Source: Bacillota bacterium
GTDB lineage: Bacteria > Bacillota > Clostridia > Acetivibrionales > DSM-1351
Reading direction: 5' to 3'
NCBI GenBank assembly: GCA_023412635.1
Contig: JAEYNI010000001.1
Span: forward strand, 1-14,092
DNA length: 14,092 nt
The position numbers and the translations under genes were made by a program. Shown piece after piece: positions 1 through 8,588 of the stretch (position 1 is its first letter; each line of letters begins with the position of its first letter). The notes below the pieces were generated by a model. The model was not told the origin of the DNA and searched no databases. It saw nothing but the letters and a program-made list of their open reading frames with translations.

Positions 1-2
1 GA

Positions 3-1679
3 ATTGTCAGAGCCCCGATGTGGAAACCTCTCATAGTTCAGGGAGTAGCCGGAAGCGGTAAAACTACAATAGCACTTCACAGAATAGCTTATCTAATTTA
101 CACTTTTGAAAAGACTTTTGAACCTGAGAATTTTATGATAATAGCTCCGAACAGGCTTTTCCTGAATTATATATCAGAGGTTCTTCCGGAACTTGGAGTT
201 GAAAGGGTCAAACAGACAACCTTTGAGGATTTTGCCATTGAACTTATTGGAAGAAAATTTAAGCTTACCGATGCTAACAACAAGCTTAATAGGTTTGTAA
301 ACCATAATGCTACAGTGAGACAGGAAGAGCAGAATGACAGCTTGAGGAAGGCTTCTATACTTAAAACATCGATGCAGTTTAAAGAATTAATTGATAATTA
401 TATTGATAAAATAGAGCAGAGCTTTATACCTAAAAAGGACTTAATGCTGGGCACAAAGGTTATTTATACCTATGCAGAAATAAATAATTTATTTCTGACA
501 CAGTACGGTATGTGGCCAATAGCACAGAGAATGAACGAGATAAAAAAGAGCTTATCTACACGCCTTAAAACCAGCAAACAGCAATTTATTTCACAAATAG
601 AAGCTGAATGTGACAAAAAGGTTGCGTTAGCCAAAATTAAAATAAATGATGATGCTGAGAGACAAAAGTTTGTCAGGGAAGCCTTTGATAAAAGGGACCG
701 GGTTATTGAGAAGATAGAAAAGGTATCAAAAACTCTAGTGAAGGAATACGTAGACAGTCTGCCCAAACTAAGTCCTTACCAGTACTATTTTGATCTGATG
801 GAAGACAATGAAACCTTTGATAAACTTGCCGGAAGATATGTTGATAAGGAGACCTGCGAATTTACAAGGAAGTATACTCTGGAGATTTTGAATAGCAAGC
901 AGTTGGAGCTGGAAGACCTGGCACCTGTAATTTACCTGAAATACAAGATTTACGGCATGGATGAAAAGGTCCCCGTAAAGCATATCGTCATCGATGAAGC
1001 CCAAGATTTCAGCGCATTTCAGTTTTATGTACTAAAAAAGATTGTTAAGGACAGTTCATTTACAATCCTGGGAGACTTGTGTCAGGGAATACACTCCTAC
1101 AGAGGTGTACGGCAATGGGGAGAAATTGTTGAAGAGGTATTTGAAGGAAAGAAATGCGAATTTCTGACTCTTGAACAAAGCTATCGAACCACGGTTGAGA
1201 TAATGGAAGCAGCCAATGGAGTCATGGGAAAGCTAAAAAATCTTGCGATGTATAGAGGTAAGCCAGTTATAAGGCACGGGGACCCTGTTGAACACATTCC
1301 CATGGAATCATTTGACAAGACAGCCTCAAGCATTTCAGAAAAAATCAGTGAGTTTATAAATATGGGGCATAAGACCATAGCGGTAATATGTAAAACTATG
1401 GAGGAATGCCAAAGAATATTGCCGCTACTGAAAAAAGATCATAAAGACATCAGCTTAATAACCGGTAATGAAATGGAGTACAAAAGCGGAATAGTTATTG
1501 TTCCATCCTATTTGTCAAAAGGTCTTGAATTTGATGTTGTTTTGCTATCCAATGTAAACAGGGAAAACTATTCCGAAAGTGAACTTGATACCAAATTACT
1601 TTATGTAGCAATGACTAGACCTCTTCACAAGCTCTGTATCTATTATGTAGGCGAGAAGTCATTATTACTAATTCAGTAA
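3..1679 (+). CDS. helD: HelD-like RNA polymerase recycling helicase (UvrD/Rep superfamily 1), 5' partial
   Basis: The reading frame is open from the first complete codon at position 3. The residues before the first internal Met (IVRAP-MWKPLIVQG) continue the usual HelD consensus, so the true start lies upstream and this is the C-terminal 558 residues of a protein that is usually about 700-800 long. Counting from the Met at 18, I see Walker A GVAGSGKTT (residues 9-17), the motif II box IDEAQDF (325-331), GDLCQGIHSYRG after it, the LEQSYRTT motif, and near the end SKGLEFDVV and LLYVAMTRP, the motif V/VI signatures of superfamily 1. The lysine- and glutamate-rich stretch at about residues 100-240 fits the inserted arm that HelD pushes into RNA polymerase. 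Known role of the family: ATP-driven release of stalled RNA polymerase from DNA. The missing N-terminus should hold the secondary-channel coiled coil. A general UvrD-like DNA helicase is less likely, given the AGSGKTTIALHRIAYL form of Walker A. The next gene follows after 54 bp. Confidence -1.
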   Translation: MVRAPMWKPLIVQGVAGSGKTTIALHRIAYLIYTFEKTFEPENFMIIAPNRLFLNYISEVLPELGVERVKQTTFEDFAIELIGRKFKLTDANNKLNRFVNHNATVRQEEQNDSLRKASILKTSMQFKELIDNYIDKIEQSFIPKKDLMLGTKVIYTYAEINNLFLTQYGMWPIAQRMNEIKKSLSTRLKTSKQQFISQIEAECDKKVALAKIKINDDAERQKFVREAFDKRDRVIEKIEKVSKTLVKEYVDSLPKLSPYQYYFDLMEDNETFDKLAGRYVDKETCEFTRKYTLEILNSKQLELEDLAPVIYLKYKIYGMDEKVPVKHIVIDEAQDFSAFQFYVLKKIVKDSSFTILGDLCQGIHSYRGVRQWGEIVEEVFEGKKCEFLTLEQSYRTTVEIMEAANGVMGKLKNLAMYRGKPVIRHGDPVEHIPMESFDKTASSISEKISEFINMGHKTIAVICKTMEECQRILPLLKKDHKDISLITGNEMEYKSGIVIVPSYLSKGLEFDVVLLSNVNRENYSESELDTKLLYVAMTRPLHKLCIYYVGEKSLLLIQ

Positions 1680-1733
1680 TAAATATTCAATTATAAAGTA
1701 AACAGTCAGTGACAAAGAGGGAGGGCATAGATA

Positions 1734-2417
1734 ATGACTACACAGTCTTTTGAAAATGGTTCAGATAATAAAGCTGCTATACTGAAGAAGCTGCTTCACG
1801 GGGTAAGTCATATCCGGCATTCAACTATAAAAATAGAGGGGACTAAGGTGATTTATTTTGATCCTATTGGAATTGAAGGTGAACCTAAGGATGCTGATAT
1901 TATACTCATATCCCACAGCCATGGAGACCACTTCTCGACGGAGGATATCAAAAAGTTGGCGAAGGACAGTACCGTATTAGTAATACCGATGGACGCTCTG
2001 GATACTGCTGTCCAGGCAGGTTTGATCAATATAGTTACTGTTGTACCAAACAAGAATTATGAAGTAACTGGACTAGAATTCTGTACAGTACCAGCCTATA
2101 ATACCAACAAGGCTTTCCACAAAAAAGAAAGTAATTGGGTGGGGTTTATTGTAAATATAAATAATACCAGGTATTACTTTGCAGGAGATACCGACATTAT
2201 TCCGGAAATGAAGGATATAAAGGCTGATGTAGTATTCTTGCCAGTTGGAGGTACTTATACAATGACATCAGCTGAAGCCGTTCAGGCTGCTAATACAATT
2301 AAACCGGCTGTTGCGGTACCGATTCATTTTGGAGATATAGTTGGAACCCGGGATGATGCAAGAACCTTTGTTGAAAATATAGAAAAATCAATCACGGGAA
2401 TTACTTTATTAGAATAG
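1734..2417 (+). CDS. Metallo-beta-lactamase-fold hydrolase, UlaG/UPF0173-like
   Basis: This 227-residue protein has the metal-binding signature HSHGDH at residues 61-66 (H-x-H-x-D-H). Further conserved acidic and histidine ligands follow in AGDTD (residues 150-154) and PIHFG (196-200). The early HIRHSTIKI segment resembles the GHSSF-type strand of UlaG-like proteins, and the length is normal for that family. It should be a soluble cytoplasmic metal-dependent hydrolase. The substrate cannot be read from the sequence: UlaG itself opens L-ascorbate-6-phosphate lactone, but no ascorbate genes are nearby and most UPF0173-type members have no known substrate. The start is supported by a purine-rich GAGGGAGGG site ending about 8 bases before the ATG. 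It lies 54 bp behind the helicase gene on the same strand with no terminator visible between them, so co-transcription is possible. A strong hairpin terminator follows at 2443-2469. Confidence -1.
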   Translation: MTTQSFENGSDNKAAILKKLLHGVSHIRHSTIKIEGTKVIYFDPIGIEGEPKDADIILISHSHGDHFSTEDIKKLAKDSTVLVIPMDALDTAVQAGLINIVTVVPNKNYEVTGLEFCTVPAYNTNKAFHKKESNWVGFIVNINNTRYYFAGDTDIIPEMKDIKADVVFLPVGGTYTMTSAEAVQAANTIKPAVAVPIHFGDIVGTRDDARTFVENIEKSITGITLLE

Positions 2418-2437
2418 TATAAAAAGTGTGATAGTAG

Positions 2438-2469
2438 AAAAAGAAATTGCTCCGCAATTTCTTTTTTTT
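2438..2469. terminator. Bidirectional intrinsic terminator
   Basis: A perfect 8-bp stem GAAATTGC/GCAATTTC (2443-2450 and 2454-2461) with a three-base TCC loop is followed by eight T on the + strand. Five A precede it, giving a T-run on the other strand. It ends the hydrolase transcript and may also end the short minus-strand ORF that converges on it. Confidence -1.
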
Positions 2470-2522
2470 GTGCGAGTATTATGTTTTAAATTCAGAGTAC
2501 TATTAGTAAGTAGCAGATGGCT

Positions 2523-2624
2523 TTAAGCCTCAGTATTCTTACTGTTGCGAGCTGCATTTTTAGCGGCTCTGGCCTCTTTCTTGGTCATTTTTGGTGCCTT
2601 TTTCGGACTTCCTTTATCACCCAT
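2523..2624 (-). CDS. Small basic hypothetical protein (33 aa)
   Basis: A short ORF reads leftwards from ATG (2624-2622) to TAA (2525-2523). It encodes 33 residues rich in Lys, Arg and Ala, beginning MGDKGSPKKAPKMTKK and ending in NSKNTEA. Among these residues are seven Lys before position 17 and three Arg, with no hydrophobic stretch, so it should be soluble and possibly bind nucleic acid. The case for a real gene is the ribosome binding site AAAGGAGAG (about 2629-2637) five to six bases before the ATG, its position in an otherwise gene-free gap, and a bidirectional terminator some 55 bp downstream at 2438-2469. I do not assign a family. Similar short Lys-rich proteins occur in clostridial genomes as unnamed hypotheticals, but I cannot check homology here. 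I found no convincing promoter; the best match upstream is weak. Confidence is moderate because so short an ORF can arise by chance. Confidence -1.
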   Translation of the reverse strand: MGDKGSPKKAPKMTKKEARAAKNAARNSKNTEA

Positions 2625-2823
2625 ACTAACTCTCCTTTCATATGGTAATACCGATTTAGCTTGTAAATTAATCACTTACAGGATTGTTTTTATTATTACC
2701 AGCAATTTCTAATAAAATACTAGGGCTAATAATTTAATATGAACAAAGTGTAAAATCTAGCTAATAAATGTAAATAAAAGCTTGCACCTATTCCCTTCAA
2801 CATAATTATATGGTATATTTCAC

Positions 2824-2853
2824 TTGTCAAAATCAGGCGAAAAAAAATATATA
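2824..2853 (+). promoter_or_regulatory. Possible sigma-A promoter of the solute-binding lipoprotein gene
   Basis: TTGTCA (2824-2829) and TATATA (2848-2853) are separated by 18 bp and lie about 45 bp before the gene start. The region is very AT-rich, so chance matches are easy. An alternative, TTGCAC at 2782 with a TATATG further downstream, has poor spacing. Confidence -1.
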
Positions 2854-2896
2854 AGTAATTTATGTATTAAAAAGGAATCTGTGAGAGGCTTTCTTA

Positions 2897-5233
2897 ATGG
2901 TGAATTACGGAAAAAAGAAAGGACAGTGGTTATCAACAATGAAAAAACGGATAATATGTACTTTACTCGCGGCATCTATTGTTATGAGTATTGGTGCATG
3001 TGGCAAAAAGGATAAAGCGACAGCTGAAAATGTTCTTGATATGAAAAATGTAACTAACTATCAGGAACAGGATATCGGGAAGGAACTCGGATTTGACAGA
3101 TTAGGTATGAGAATAGGGGTGGACTCTAAAAACCAACTGGCTATAACAGCGCAGAAAGAAAAGGATTTCTATAATGTTACAGTGGATTCAGACGGTAAAA
3201 GAGTTCAGGAGTACAAAGCTGATAAATCTGATTCTATTTTTACACTTGATTCACAGGATAACAGATATGTGGTAAGGGAAAAATACGGTGAGGTAAAATC
3301 GGAAGACAAAAAAAGAGAAGTTGATACTTCTGTAGTGGTATATGACTCCAAGGGCGAAAAACAGAAAAGCTTTGACCTTGGAAAAAAGACCTATACTGAT
3401 GAACAGGCAGGAACAACCGACATTGCAGTTGATACAAGTGGTAATATATATCTACTTGAGAGAAGGTCTAAGATTGAGGTTTTGAACTCTGAGGGTAAAA
3501 AAATAAAGGAAATTGAAGCAAAGCTGACTGACTATATTGAAATCGATGATAAGGATAACCTTCTGATGGGTTCATTCAGCGGAGAAACCGGCAAATCTTC
3601 TATTGAAAGCATCAGCTTGAATCAGGACAAGGGTAAACTGGTGACAGAGCTAGACTCAGGTCATTATATGAGTGAAATGAAGTATAGCCATATAAATAAG
3701 AAACTATATATTTTAACTGAAAAAGGCCTTATAGCCTGTACACCTGAAGGGAAAATAGAAGGGTATGTTCTTGATCTTAAGCAGTCGTCACTTCTGGATA
3801 CAGGAATCTATATAAATGACTTTATCTTAGATAAGGATAAAAATATTTACATATTGGCCTTTAAGATGGATCACTCGACGAATAAGAGTATTTCACTGCT
3901 TTATAAATATTCTCCATCCAAGGAAAAGCCCAATACAGCTAATCAGAAAACACTCAGCATTTATACCAGATACTCTGAAAAGTATTTGGAATCGGCAATT
4001 GCGCAATTTCAGAAAAAGCATCCTGATATAAAGATAGATTTAAAGGATTTTACAGCAGCAACTATTAGTACAAGTGCTGATGGTCCAAGTGATGATGAAG
4101 TTAATAGGGCTCAGAAGGCAGAAGAGGATTTCAAAAAAGTTGTCACTACCGAATTAATGGCCGGTCAAGGTCCCGATATTATTGAGATAGATGGCCTTCC
4201 TTATAAGAGGTATATAGATAAAAATACTCTGGCCAACCTTAGTGAAATGATTGAAAAGGATAAAGCCTTTGATATAAACAATTACAAGCAGAATATTCTG
4301 GATGCGTTCAAGTACAAGGAAAATCTGTTTGTAATGCCTGTAAATTTCGGATTTTCTTCCTTTGCTGCCAATAAAAGCATTATGGATAAGGAAGGAATTA
4401 AGATAGATGATGCTAAATGGACATGGGAAGAGTTCCTGAAGATAGCACAAAAAATCACCAGAGATACCAACGGGGATGGAAAACCGGACCAGTATGCACT
4501 GGAAAAGACGTCGCCGGAAGAGGTATTCGGATTGCTTCTTCAAGCTGAAGGGGGTAATTTTATTGATTTGGATAATAGAACTTGTAAATTCGACTCGAAG
4601 GAATTCATTGATTTGCTAAGTTTTGCAAAGGAATTTTCGGATAAAGGAGTTACCAGTCCTAAGCTTGATATACAGGAGCTTTATAAAATGCTTGACCCGG
4701 GAACAATTGGATTTATGAGAAGTTATTTTGGTACTTATCAGAGTGTAATACAGGCTCAAAGTTTGATGAACAGTGAAGTGGTATTTTTCAATACACCCTC
4801 ATATAGTGACAAAAGCGCTTCTAAGACATTTTATTCCGGCAGGACTTATGCAATCAATAATAATTCAAAACTTAAGGAAGAGGCTTGGGAATTTATTAAG
4901 TTACTTCTTTCAGATGAAATTCAGAGCAGGGATGATATGTACCAATTCCCAATTAGTATAAGTGCCCTGGATAAGAAAGCAAAAGTTGAAATTGAACGAA
5001 ACTACATTTATCAGGCTTATAAAGAAAAGGGCCGAAAAATTAGAGCCTTGAATGAAGCTGATGTTAAAATGGTAAATAAAATGATAGATGAGCTTGAGGT
5101 CTCGCCTTATAGTGAAGAACAAGCGTCAAAGATTATCACTGAGGGCGTAAAGGATTTCTTATCAGGAAAGAAGACGGCTGAAGAGACAGCGAAACTGATT
5201 CAGAGTAAGGTAAGTATATACCTCAATGAATAA
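2897..5233 (+). CDS. Extracellular solute-binding lipoprotein with N-terminal propeller-like domain
   Basis: The protein has 778 residues from this start. A signal peptide runs through the hydrophobic stretch at residues 19-31 to a lipobox SIGAC, so Cys35 should be lipidated and the protein anchored outside the membrane. Residues about 50-340 hold repeated short strands of the form IAVDTSGNIYLLERR, IEIDDKDNLLMGS and FILDKDKNIYILAF, typical of propeller blades. From residue 350 (TLSIYTRYSEKYLESAIAQFQKKHPDIKI) to the end it reads as a family-1 ABC solute-binding domain, including the calcium-loop-like DTNGDGKPDQY at 523-533. The usual length for such binding proteins is 400-550, so the N-terminal half is extra. 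No permease or ATPase genes flank it. Start choice: ATG 2897 has GAGAGG eight bases upstream, while ATG 2939 (MKKRIICTLL) would give a more standard signal peptide with Cys at 21 but has a poorly spaced site. Ligand unknown; sugars or oligosaccharides are the commonest for this family. Confidence -1.
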   Translation: MVNYGKKKGQWLSTMKKRIICTLLAASIVMSIGACGKKDKATAENVLDMKNVTNYQEQDIGKELGFDRLGMRIGVDSKNQLAITAQKEKDFYNVTVDSDGKRVQEYKADKSDSIFTLDSQDNRYVVREKYGEVKSEDKKREVDTSVVVYDSKGEKQKSFDLGKKTYTDEQAGTTDIAVDTSGNIYLLERRSKIEVLNSEGKKIKEIEAKLTDYIEIDDKDNLLMGSFSGETGKSSIESISLNQDKGKLVTELDSGHYMSEMKYSHINKKLYILTEKGLIACTPEGKIEGYVLDLKQSSLLDTGIYINDFILDKDKNIYILAFKMDHSTNKSISLLYKYSPSKEKPNTANQKTLSIYTRYSEKYLESAIAQFQKKHPDIKIDLKDFTAATISTSADGPSDDEVNRAQKAEEDFKKVVTTELMAGQGPDIIEIDGLPYKRYIDKNTLANLSEMIEKDKAFDINNYKQNILDAFKYKENLFVMPVNFGFSSFAANKSIMDKEGIKIDDAKWTWEEFLKIAQKITRDTNGDGKPDQYALEKTSPEEVFGLLLQAEGGNFIDLDNRTCKFDSKEFIDLLSFAKEFSDKGVTSPKLDIQELYKMLDPGTIGFMRSYFGTYQSVIQAQSLMNSEVVFFNTPSYSDKSASKTFYSGRTYAINNNSKLKEEAWEFIKLLLSDEIQSRDDMYQFPISISALDKKAKVEIERNYIYQAYKEKGRKIRALNEADVKMVNKMIDELEVSPYSEEQASKIITEGVKDFLSGKKTAEETAKLIQSKVSIYLNE

Positions 5234-5308
5234 CAAATACTAATTTCAATAAGATACGCTTAAACAACTGATTGTCCGGATGAACTGTTCATGCTGATCA
5301 TATTGATA

Positions 5309-5345
5309 AAAAGCCGAGTCCGTGGGTTAAACGGATTCGGCTTTT
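5309..5345. terminator. Bidirectional intrinsic terminator between convergent genes
   Basis: A long stem is formed by AAAAGCCGAGTCCGT (5309-5323) and ACGGATTCGGCTTTT (5331-5345), with one G-U pair and a seven-base loop GGGTTAA. T-runs exist on both strands (TTTT on +; AAAAA at 5308-5312 gives TTTTT on -). It serves the lipoprotein gene and, from the other side, the MMPL exporter gene. Confidence -1.
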
Positions 5346-5361
5346 GTCTTGTTCTTTCATA

Positions 5362-5395
5362 AACAAAAACTATACTAAAACAAAAACTATACTAA
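5362..5395. repeat. Tandem 17-bp direct repeat across the exporter stop codon
   Basis: AACAAAAACTATACTAA occurs at 5362-5378 and again immediately at 5379-5395, with perfect identity and no spacer. The stop codon of the exporter gene (TAG, 5389-5387) and its last two codons lie inside the second copy, so the first copy repeats the gene end, stop codon included, outside the frame. Confidence -1.
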
Positions 5396-8300
5396 GCTAT
5401 TCTGTACTTCAGCAGCTTGATTGGATTTTTTTCTTTCGGGTAAGGACATTAATGCCGGAAGGGCTGCCGGAAGAAGAATAAACGCTAACAGGAACAACCC
5501 AATCACAACGCAGATTGCCAGCTCCATCAAAACAATAATCCCTGAAGGGTATAGAGTTGCAAAGGTTCCGGCAAGTATTACTGCTGCAGATATAACGACT
5601 CCTCCTATATTCTTTGCAGCTGTTATTACAGCTGTCTTTCTTGACATATTAGGGTATTCCTTATAACGCATCATGAAGAATATACTGTAATCGACACCAA
5701 GGGCTGCAATGGTAACAAATGAGAAGAATGGTACATTCCAAGAAAGACCAGCCTGCGCACTTGTAAATAATAGTTTAGAGATAAAGGCTGTAGCGGATAA
5801 TGCCATATAATACGCTGCTAAAAGTGAACCAACAATGTAGAGCGGCGTCAAAAAATCCTTTATAACTATCACCAACAGTATAAATATTGCTGCAAGCACT
5901 ATTATCTGGGTAAAGGTTATATCATGGGTTGCAATATCACGGAGATCATGGGAGGTTGCAGTAGGCCCTGCAATTCCAAACTCAGCACCTTCAAGGGGTG
6001 TTCCCTTAAGTTCACTTTCAACTACAGCATTTATATCATCAATAAGATCTATTGCAGCATCCGAATAGGGCTCTGATTCGAGAACTACTGTCAGCTTGGC
6101 AAGCTTTCTGTCTTCGGACATATACATATCAAGCATTTTTGTTATATCAGGTCTGTCAAAGGCTTCTTTAGGGATATAGAAGGTTTGAGTATCCGTGAGT
6201 TGAGTAAGAAATTCATTACCCTTGGTTATACCATCGGATATTACCGACAATCCATCACTGCTCTTCTCAATACCATCCTTCAAAGCTGTCATTCCTGTTC
6301 CAAGATCGTTTAGTGCACCATTTAAGGTTTCTTGCCCTTCTTTTATACTCTTAGCACCGGACTTTAATTGTTCCATGCTGGCGATAACTTTCTTCTGACC
6401 GGCAGCGCCTTCCTTCAGACCATCGGTTAAGGCTTGCGCTCCATTTTGAAGCTCATTTATTCCAAGTACCAATTTAGACTGACTGCCCGTAGCATCTGAA
6501 ATAAGCTTCACGCTCTGGTTTACTTGAGCCAGACCGCCAGAAAGCTTATCATAATTCGTATTAGCCGAGGAAAGACCCGAAGACATGTTATCAGCTGCAG
6601 CAGATAATTTTTGTATCATTACCTTCAGTGCTCCGATATCGGAATCGTTTGGGTATTTGCTGTCCAGCTTCTGAACAGTGGCCTGCATCGATGCAGAGAG
6701 CTGCTTTAACTGTTCAACTGCGCCAGACATATCCTTATAGCCTTTTCCAAGATCTGAATAACCCTTGTTGATTTTATCAAGGTTTTCTGAAATCAATGTA
6801 AGGTTACTATTTATATCTGAAACTCCGGTTTTTAGCTGAGCTATTCCTTCAGTGAGCTTTGCAGCACCTTCGGCGCCACCTTCTATTCCATAGTTAATCT
6901 TTTCCAAGCCATCGGTTATTTGTGTAATTCCACTTTCTAAACTTCCTGTACCGTCTGATAATTCCTTTACTCTGGATAAGTCTGGGGTAGTGAGGCTTGA
7001 CTTGATTTTATCCAGCCCGTCTTTTACTTTTGAAATACCGTTATTTGCATCTGAAAGACCGGTTACAACCTGCTCTGTCTGACTATTAGTGTACAGATCC
7101 TTGATTTTATCCCCCTTGGGCTGTGTAGGGCCGGATACCGACGTTATTCCTTTGATAGACTTTAACTTTTCGGTGAGGCTGTCTATAACAACAAGATGCT
7201 CATTAGTATCCATAGGTTTAATATTTTCAAGAACGATAGTAGTCGGCATTGCCTTTCCTGCTCCAAATTTTTCGGTAACAATGTTAAAGCCCTTTACTGA
7301 GGGATCGTTGGGGCTTAAGTCCTTAATACTGTCAAAGGATAGCTTCTGAGAGTTAAAAACTATAGCAGGTACGAGTATTATAGCTACAATAATAATGGAT
7401 ATTACAGGATTCTTCACTGAAGCTGAGGTTATTTTTTCCCAGAGCTTACTTTCCTTATGTCCGGCAGAATGTCTGGAAGGCCAGAACAATTTTCCTGCAA
7501 GTATTTTCATTAATAACGGTGTAAAGGTCATAATTTCAACAAGAAGCACAGCGACACCTATTGCAACTGCATTGGCAGACCTGTACACAGGAAACTGAAC
7601 AAAGCTAAGGCTGGCAAAACCCATAAAAACAGTAAGACCACTATATATGACAGTTTTTCCTGCAGTTTTATAGCTTGCAATAATAGCTTCATTGACCGAT
7701 AATCCGTTTCCAAGTTCCTCTTTATATCGGTTGAATAACAGGATATGGTAGTCAGTACCTATACCAAACAGTACCAAGATGACAAACATCTGTGTAAAGC
7801 TTGTGATGGGAAAGTCGAATTTGTCTATAAGAATCCCTATGATGCCCATTGAAGCGATATAGGATACTCCAACTGCCAGAAGGGAAACAAAAGGAGTTAT
7901 TACCGAGCGGAACATAATAACCAGAACAACAAGAATAAAAATAATTGTGATAACGGCACTCTTGTCTACTCCCTTGGCTACGTCTCCTACATAGTCATTT
8001 TTTATTGCCATGTCTCCGGTAATGTAATGACTAACTTTTATATCCTTAATGGCGTCATTAAAATCATTAATGACAGTTTTAGTGTCCCTGGTTCCTTTCT
8101 CAAAACTAACCTGAACAAGTAGAGTAGTTTCATCTTCAGAAATCAACTGGTCTTTTGCTTCTGGTGTGGTAAAGGGGTCAATGATATTTGTTATTTGCAG
8201 TTCTTCCTTCTTATCGGCAAGTGCTGTAAGTCCTTGTTTTATATCATTTATCTCATCGTCTGTTAATTTCCCTTCATCATTGAAAACCAGCATCAAGGAC

Positions 8301-8488
8301 TCACCTTTTGAGGTTTCCATTTTATTAAGCATATCGCTGGCTAATTTTGAAGAAGCATCATCGGTGATTGTTGCTTCGCCTTTTTGATTGACAATCTGCT
8401 CTAAATCAGGCTGGTTTATGGTGAAAAGTATTGTTGCTGCAAGCCATAAGCCCAGTATAATCCAGCAGTATTTCAGTATTTTTTTCAT
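5387..8488 (-). CDS. MMPL/RND-family membrane exporter
   Basis: This 1033-residue protein has the two-fold layout of MMPL (YdfJ-like) transporters. A first membrane helix (residues 5-25) is followed by an outer domain, then a five-helix bundle at 178-335 with the signature GIGTDYHILLFNRYKEEL (242-259). A further helix at 361-378 starts the second half, and the C-terminal bundle at 858-1015 repeats the signature as ALGVDYSIFFMMRYKE (929-944). The Asp-Tyr pairs are the proton-relay positions of the family. Between them, residues about 475-765 form a long outer domain of degenerate repeats (ITDGLEKI, LTEGIAQLKTGV, LKDGIEKSSDGL) that looks like alpha-helical coiled coil. It should use the proton gradient to export lipids or hydrophobic drugs; the substrate is not readable. 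The start is fixed by GGAGGTGG (8502-8495) six bases before the ATG. It is transcribed away from a TetR gene, which very likely represses it. Confidence -1.
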   Translation of the reverse strand: MKKILKYCWIILGLWLAATILFTINQPDLEQIVNQKGEATITDDASSKLASDMLNKMETSKGESLMLVFNDEGKLTDDEINDIKQGLTALADKKEELQITNIIDPFTTPEAKDQLISEDETTLLVQVSFEKGTRDTKTVINDFNDAIKDIKVSHYITGDMAIKNDYVGDVAKGVDKSAVITIIFILVVLVIMFRSVITPFVSLLAVGVSYIASMGIIGILIDKFDFPITSFTQMFVILVLFGIGTDYHILLFNRYKEELGNGLSVNEAIIASYKTAGKTVIYSGLTVFMGFASLSFVQFPVYRSANAVAIGVAVLLVEIMTFTPLLMKILAGKLFWPSRHSAGHKESKLWEKITSASVKNPVISIIIVAIILVPAIVFNSQKLSFDSIKDLSPNDPSVKGFNIVTEKFGAGKAMPTTIVLENIKPMDTNEHLVVIDSLTEKLKSIKGITSVSGPTQPKGDKIKDLYTNSQTEQVVTGLSDANNGISKVKDGLDKIKSSLTTPDLSRVKELSDGTGSLESGITQITDGLEKINYGIEGGAEGAAKLTEGIAQLKTGVSDINSNLTLISENLDKINKGYSDLGKGYKDMSGAVEQLKQLSASMQATVQKLDSKYPNDSDIGALKVMIQKLSAAADNMSSGLSSANTNYDKLSGGLAQVNQSVKLISDATGSQSKLVLGINELQNGAQALTDGLKEGAAGQKKVIASMEQLKSGAKSIKEGQETLNGALNDLGTGMTALKDGIEKSSDGLSVISDGITKGNEFLTQLTDTQTFYIPKEAFDRPDITKMLDMYMSEDRKLAKLTVVLESEPYSDAAIDLIDDINAVVESELKGTPLEGAEFGIAGPTATSHDLRDIATHDITFTQIIVLAAIFILLVIVIKDFLTPLYIVGSLLAAYYMALSATAFISKLLFTSAQAGLSWNVPFFSFVTIAALGVDYSIFFMMRYKEYPNMSRKTAVITAAKNIGGVVISAAVILAGTFATLYPSGIIVLMELAICVVIGLFLLAFILLPAALPALMSLPERKKSNQAAEVQNSLV

Positions 8489-8513
8489 ATTCTGCCACCT
8501 CCAAAGTCATAAT

Positions 8514-8541
8514 ACACAAGTGTTAATTAATAAACATGTGT
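8514..8541. promoter_or_regulatory. Putative TetR operator at the exporter transcription start
   Basis: An imperfect inverted repeat has arms ACACAAGTGT (8514-8523) and ACATGTGT (8534-8541). Eight of the ten outer positions match, and the total length of 28 bp suits a TetR dimer or pair of dimers. It covers the predicted start site (about 8537) of the exporter promoter, where a repressor would block initiation. A single half-site-like AAGTGT (8591-8596) lies near the predicted TetR gene start site. Confidence -1.
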
Positions 8542-8543
8542 CT

Positions 8544-8573
8544 ATTATAAATTGGGTGTTGAATATAATTCAA
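8544..8573 (-). promoter_or_regulatory. Sigma-A promoter of the MMPL exporter gene
   Basis: On the minus strand TTGAAT (8573-8568) and a perfect TATAAT (8549-8544) are spaced by 18 bp. The predicted start is about 8537, giving a leader of roughly 50 bases to the ATG at 8488. Confidence -1.
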
Positions 8574-8588
8574 TAGTTAATATATAAT
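8559..8588 (+). promoter_or_regulatory. Sigma-A promoter of the TetR gene
   Basis: TTGAAT (8559-8564) and a perfect TATAAT (8583-8588) are spaced by 18 bp, with the predicted start about 8595, some 60 bases before the ATG at 8655. Its -35 box and that of the exporter promoter are three bases apart and form the palindrome TTGAAT-ATA-ATTCAA (8559-8573). Confidence -1.

Noticed and set aside
2824..3015. 63-codon + strand ORF overlapping the start of the lipoprotein gene
   Set aside because: It overlaps the signal-peptide coding region in another frame, has no family resemblance, and the lipoprotein frame is clearly the coding one.
5281..5291. TGAACTGTTCA palindrome as an SOS-type box
   Set aside because: It lies between convergent genes rather than at a promoter, and the half-sites do not match the usual LexA consensus.
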